Shown in pieces: positions 60,484-64,000 of a DNA stretch of 64,000 nucleotides. Every line of letters starts with the position of its first letter. The stretch's first letter is position 1. This stretch comes from KK5 sp034043675. Its GTDB lineage: Bacteria > Pseudomonadota > Gammaproteobacteria > Burkholderiales > Burkholderiaceae_C. Under the pieces are notes generated by a model. The model was not told the origin of the DNA, did not search any database, and worked only from the letters and a program-made list of their open reading frames with translations. Both the position numbers and the translations under genes were made by a program. The stretch is from NCBI RefSeq assembly GCF_034043675.1, contig NZ_JAXCLA010000004.1:372001-436000 (forward strand). The letters are read 5' to 3'.

Positions 60484-61770
60484 CTACGTCGGCACTCTGG
60501 TAATCATGACCTGGTCGACGCGGTACTGGTCGACGTCCACCACCTCGAAGCGCCAGCCTTCCCACACGACCTGATCGGTGCGCTTGGGGATGCGGCGGAG
60601 CATCACCATCAGGAAGCCGGCCAGGGTGTCGTACTGGCCGGGATGGGGCAGCGCCTCGAGTTCCAGCGCTCGCTTCACGTCGGGGATCGGCGTGATGCCG
60701 TCGGCGAGGAAAGATCCATCCTCGCGGCGGACGATCTGCTGTTCCTCGTCATCGGTGGCGACGAGGCTGCCCATCACGGTGCTCATCACGTCGTTCAGCG
60801 TGATCACGCCCACCACCAGGCTGTACTCGTTGACGATCACCGCGAAGTCCTCGTGGGCGTGGCGGAACTGGCCCAGCACTTCGGACAGGGTCAGACGGTC
60901 GGGCACGATCAGCACCTTCTTCACCAGGCCCGGCGCGCGCAGGTCGATCGGCTCCTCGCGCAGCACGCGCTGGAACAGGTCGGTGGCGTCCACATAGCCG
61001 GTGACCTGGTCGATCTCGCCGGCGCAGACGAGGTAGGTGGAATGCGGCTCCGCGGCGATGCGGGTGCGGATCAGCGCGTCGTCGTCGTCCTGCGCGAAGT
61101 AGACGATGCGCTCGCGCGTGGTCATGGCGCTCTCCACGCGCCGCGTGTCCAGCTCGAAGATGTTCTCGATCGCCTGCTGCTCGGCGTCGTCGACCACACC
61201 GGCCTCGTTCCCTGCCTCGGCCAGCGCGAGGATGTCATGGTGCGTGATCGTGTTGTCGCGCTCGGCCGGGCGGCCCATCAGGCGGATCAGCGCGCCGGTC
61301 AGCGCCGAGAGCGCCCAGGCCAGTGGCTTCAGCACCAGCACCAGGCCCAGCATCGGCCCGACGACGACGACGGCCATCCGCTCCGGTTCATTCATCGACA
61401 GCCGCTTAGGCACCAGGTCCGCCAGCACGATGAACAGCGTGGTGATGCTGATGAAGGACAGCGCGAACGCCGCGTCCTGCGCCTGCTGCACCGGCAGAAA
61501 GCGCAGCAGCAGCGCCTCGAAGCTCGGCGTCAGCGCGCCCTCGCCGACCACGCCGGCCAGGATGGCCAGGGTGTTGATGCCGATCTGGATCACCGTGAAG
61601 TAATGGCCCGGCTGCTCCTGCACGGCCATCACCTGGTCGGCGCGCGCATCGCCCTCGTCGGCCATCTGCCGCAGCTTCAGGCGGCGCGAGGCGGCCAGCG
61701 ACAGCTCGGCGGTGGAGAAGAAGGCGCTGAGGGCGATCAGCAGGAAGATCAGCAGCAGGCTTGTGCTCAA
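60484..61770 (-). CDS. CNNM/CorC (HlyC/CorC) family membrane protein
   Basis: A 428-residue protein with an N-terminal DUF21 membrane domain (LLIFLLIALSAFFSTAELSL and two further segments), a pair of CBS domains (about residues 205-335) and a C-terminal CorC_HlyC domain (TLAGFLMVMLRRIPKRTDQV). The family is implicated in Mg2+/Co2+ efflux. TTG 61770 is the start, supported by GAGG 6 nt upstream; no ATG precedes the first membrane helix. Confidence 0.9.
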   Translation of the reverse strand: MSTSLLLIFLLIALSAFFSTAELSLAASRRLKLRQMADEGDARADQVMAVQEQPGHYFTVIQIGINTLAILAGVVGEGALTPSFEALLLRFLPVQQAQDAAFALSFISITTLFIVLADLVPKRLSMNEPERMAVVVVGPMLGLVLVLKPLAWALSALTGALIRLMGRPAERDNTITHHDILALAEAGNEAGVVDDAEQQAIENIFELDTRRVESAMTTRERIVYFAQDDDDALIRTRIAAEPHSTYLVCAGEIDQVTGYVDATDLFQRVLREEPIDLRAPGLVKKVLIVPDRLTLSEVLGQFRHAHEDFAVIVNEYSLVVGVITLNDVMSTVMGSLVATDDEEQQIVRREDGSFLADGITPIPDVKRALELEALPHPGQYDTLAGFLMVMLRRIPKRTDQVVWEGWRFEVVDVDQYRVDQVMITRVPT

Positions 61771-61918
61771 AAGCGACCTCGGAGTGGTGGACCACGGAGT
61801 TTAGGCCCCGGCCGCGCAGGCCCCTGCCTGCCGACAATCCGCTGAAAAAAGGCGTTATGTTTTTCCCAGCGCCATGCTATTTTCCTCACGCCGGATACGA
61901 CAAAGGGAGGGAATAGAC

Positions 61919-63472
61919 ATGTCATTTCTTTCGAACCTGCGCGTTGGCCCCCGACTGGGCCTGGGCTTCGGAGCCTTGCTCCTGCTGGTACTGGGCATGG
62001 GCCTGTTCGCCGCGGATCGCGTCGACCAGGTGCAGGGCAGCGTCAGCGCCCTCTCCCAGCGCTGGCTGCCCGGCACGCAGCAACTGGCGGCGATGAACGA
62101 GGCGCTGAACCAGATGCGCCGGGCCGAGTTGCAGCTGATGCTGGGCGGCGGCGAGAAGGCCTACGCCGACGAAAGCGCCCGCATCGCCCGCCAATGGGAA
62201 CTGATGCCCGGGCTGCAGAAGGACTACGAGGCGACGCTGGTCGACTCGGCGCTGGAGCAGAAGGCCAGCGAGCTGAAGGCCGCCATCGAGAGCTACCGCA
62301 CCACGCAGCCCAGGCTGCTCGCCCTGGTGCACGAAGGCAAGGCCGAGGACGCGCTGGCCTACCTGCGCGGCGATTCGCGCAAGGCCTTCCGCTCCACCAC
62401 CGACGCCATGGCCGCGCTGAAGGATCTCAATGACCAGGGCGTCGCCCGCGCTGATGCCGACGCCAGCGCGAGCTACCGCTCGGTGCTGTGGGGCATCTGG
62501 CTGACGGCGGGCATTGCCGTGGCGCTGGGCGGCGTGATCGCCGCGCTGCTGACGCGTTCGATGACGGTGCCGCTGGGCCTGGCCGCGGCGGCGGCCCACC
62601 GCATCGCCGGCGGCGACCTCAGCGCGCGGGTCCAGACCAGCCGTGGCGACGAGCTGGGCGACCTCCTACGCGCGCTGGGCCGGATGCAGGAAGCCCTGAA
62701 CCTGTCGGTGGGCACGGTCAAGCTCAGCGCCGACAGCATCGCCTCGGCCAGCGCCGAGGTGTCCAGCGGCGGGCATGACCTGTCGACGCGCACCGAGCAG
62801 GCCGCCTCCAGCCTGCAGCAGACCTCGGCCGCGATGCAGCAGGTCACCGACACCGTGCGCCAGAGCGCCGACGCGGCCCGCCAGGCCCACACCTTGGCCG
62901 ATGCCGCCAGCGGCGTGGCGGTGCGCGGCGGCGAGGTGGTGGCGCGCGTGGTGACGACGATGGAAGGCATCCAGGCCACCTCGCGCCGCATCGGCGACAT
63001 CATCGGCGTGATCGACGGCATCGCGTTCCAGACCAACATCCTCGCCTTGAACGCGGCCGTCGAGGCCGCCCGCGCCGGTGAGCAGGGCCGCGGCTTCGCC
63101 GTCGTCGCCTCCGAGGTGCGCACGCTGGCCCAGCGCAGCGCCCAGGCGGCGCGCGAGATCAAGGCGCTGATCTCACGCTCGGTCGAGGAGGTGGACGGCG
63201 GCGTGCACCTGGTTGCCGATGCCGGCGCGACGATGGAGGAAGTCGTCGGCGCCGTGCGGCGCGTCGGCGGCCTGATCGGCGAGATGTCCCGCGCGATCCA
63301 GCAGCAGACGCAGAGCCTGGGCGAGGTCAACACCGCGATCGGCCATCTCGACGGCATGACGCAGCAGAACGCGGCGCTGGTGGAGGAATCCGCCGCCGCT
63401 TCCGAATCGCTGCGCGACCAGGCGGCGCGGCTGACGGAGGTGGTGGGCCGGTTCCGGCTGCAGGGGGCCTGA
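61919..63472 (+). CDS. Methyl-accepting chemotaxis protein
   Basis: A 517-residue chemoreceptor. It has an N-terminal membrane helix (about 15-35), a four-helix periplasmic sensor, a second helix (about 198-220), HAMP, and a signalling domain with the conserved hairpin tip IIGVIDGIAFQTNILALNAA and VVASEVRTLAQRSAQAAREI. ATG 61919 has AGGGAGG upstream. It ends without a CheR-binding pentapeptide. Confidence 0.95.
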   Translation: MSFLSNLRVGPRLGLGFGALLLLVLGMGLFAADRVDQVQGSVSALSQRWLPGTQQLAAMNEALNQMRRAELQLMLGGGEKAYADESARIARQWELMPGLQKDYEATLVDSALEQKASELKAAIESYRTTQPRLLALVHEGKAEDALAYLRGDSRKAFRSTTDAMAALKDLNDQGVARADADASASYRSVLWGIWLTAGIAVALGGVIAALLTRSMTVPLGLAAAAAHRIAGGDLSARVQTSRGDELGDLLRALGRMQEALNLSVGTVKLSADSIASASAEVSSGGHDLSTRTEQAASSLQQTSAAMQQVTDTVRQSADAARQAHTLADAASGVAVRGGEVVARVVTTMEGIQATSRRIGDIIGVIDGIAFQTNILALNAAVEAARAGEQGRGFAVVASEVRTLAQRSAQAAREIKALISRSVEEVDGGVHLVADAGATMEEVVGAVRRVGGLIGEMSRAIQQQTQSLGEVNTAIGHLDGMTQQNAALVEESAAASESLRDQAARLTEVVGRFRLQGA

Positions 63473-63474
63473 GC

Positions 63475-64000
63475 TCAGTACAGGTCGCCCACCGCGAAGT
63501 CGAACTGGCGCGCGATCAGGCTCAGCCAGCGCGCGTTGTTGACGAGCAGGCCCTTCAAGGTGGCAGCGGGCTCTCCGCCCTGCGGCTGCGCCAGCTCGCG
63601 CAGCCTGGCGGTCAGCTCCTGGTACTCCTGGCTGCAGGCATTCACCTCGTCCCGCAGGCCGCGCTGGAAGGCGCCGTAGAAGCGGCCCAGTCCTGCATCG
63701 CCGCTGCGCTCGAAGTCTTCCTGCATGCGCTGGTAGCCGGCAAGTACCTCCTGCACCAGCTGTGCGCGGCGCTCGGCCGTAGGCTGCCGGAAGGCGGCCT
63801 CCTGGTAGCGCGGCTCCAGGATCTCCCAGCGCGCCACGAAGATGTGCCGCACCAGTTGCACCAGGTAGGCCAGGTCCGGCGGCGCCGCCTGCGGAAAGGT
63901 CCAGCCGAGCATCGGCCGCAGCCGCTCGATGCCGGCCGACACGAAGATCACCGATAGCTCCTGGATCCGGCCATCGGTCACCGCCGCGCGCACGATGATC
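63475..64000 (-). CDS. Hypothetical protein, 5' end probably outside window
   Basis: At least 172 residues, rich in helical Arg/Leu/Glu (LAYLVQLVRHIFVARWEILE, YQELTARLRELAQPQGGE). No family recognised. The frame stays open to the right edge. A GTG at 63993 is the last start-like codon in view, but the true start is probably beyond. The stop is 2 nt from the chemoreceptor stop, convergent. Confidence 0.6.
   Translation of the reverse strand, partial: IIVRAAVTDGRIQELSVIFVSAGIERLRPMLGWTFPQAAPPDLAYLVQLVRHIFVARWEILEPRYQEAAFRQPTAERRAQLVQEVLAGYQRMQEDFERSGDAGLGRFYGAFQRGLRDEVNACSQEYQELTARLRELAQPQGGEPAATLKGLLVNNARWLSLIARQFDFAVGDLY

Overview
The window is a very GC-rich stretch of a bacterial chromosome with gene content typical of Burkholderiales (Betaproteobacteria), probably the Roseateles/Mitsuaria/Rubrivivax neighbourhood. 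Pointers are the aerobic-type B12 operon using CobN with a ChlI/ChlD pair, a RibBX-type riboflavin enzyme, a PEP-CTERM protein, waaA, and a GC-rich intergenic repeat between tolQ and tolR. I see no tRNA, rRNA, insertion sequence, prophage or CRISPR array. This is ordinary core and near-core chromosome with a few accessory islands.

Layout. (1) 1-14,262, minus strand: one long cobalamin operon read from a cobalamin riboswitch (14,032-14,250): cobO, a TonB-dependent receptor, btuF, btuD, a second periplasmic binding protein, btuC, cobW, cobN, chlI/chlD, a DUF1636 protein and cobB (cut by the window edge). Start and stop codons overlap or nearly touch at most joints. chlD has no credible start of its own. 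It is reached by a -1 frameshift signal at the end of chlI: an A7 slippery run, a Shine-Dalgarno-like GGAG 10 nt upstream, and a 15-bp hairpin 6 nt downstream. (2) 14,287-18,269, minus: PEP-CTERM protein, rhlE, ogt, dusA. (3) 18,378-25,340, plus: ribD, ribBX, ribH, nusB, an aminotransferase, ybgC, tolQ, tolR, tolA, with a dispersed-repeat leader ORF between tolQ and tolR. (4) 25,342-28,009, minus: a secreted caspase-like coiled-coil protein with an outer-membrane barrel protein. (5) 28,118-31,344: a bufferin-type (copper RiPP) operon bufA-bufB-bufC-DoxX, divergent from an ECF sigma factor and a tiny zinc-finger anti-sigma candidate. (6) 31,357-41,802: pcp, a GspE/PilB-type ATPase with tandem MshEN-like repeats, a GAF/Fis regulator overlapping selD, a DNA alkylation repair pair, a phosphohexomutase and waaA. 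(7) 41,916-45,665: globin, hybrid histidine kinase, OmpR-type regulator and a small secreted protein. The globin and small-protein genes share a nearly identical upstream 20-mer. (8) 45,755-64,000: POT transporter, Lhr helicase, EamA exporter with LysR, a Thr-rich unknown, ligA, Bcr/CflA exporter, LysR with an SDR and a clear operator, GFA protein, CorC-type transporter, chemoreceptor and a cut unknown gene.

How it works together. Region 1 joins corrinoid uptake across both membranes, cobalt insertion and adenosylation under B12 feedback. Region 5 looks like a metal-stress response, and region 7 like a self-contained sensory unit around a globin. The points I rate most worth following are the chlI/chlD frameshift cassette, the 20-mer shared across the globin/two-component locus, the bufferin-ECF promoter match, the caspase/outer-membrane pair, and the repeat-derived leader ORF in the tol operon.
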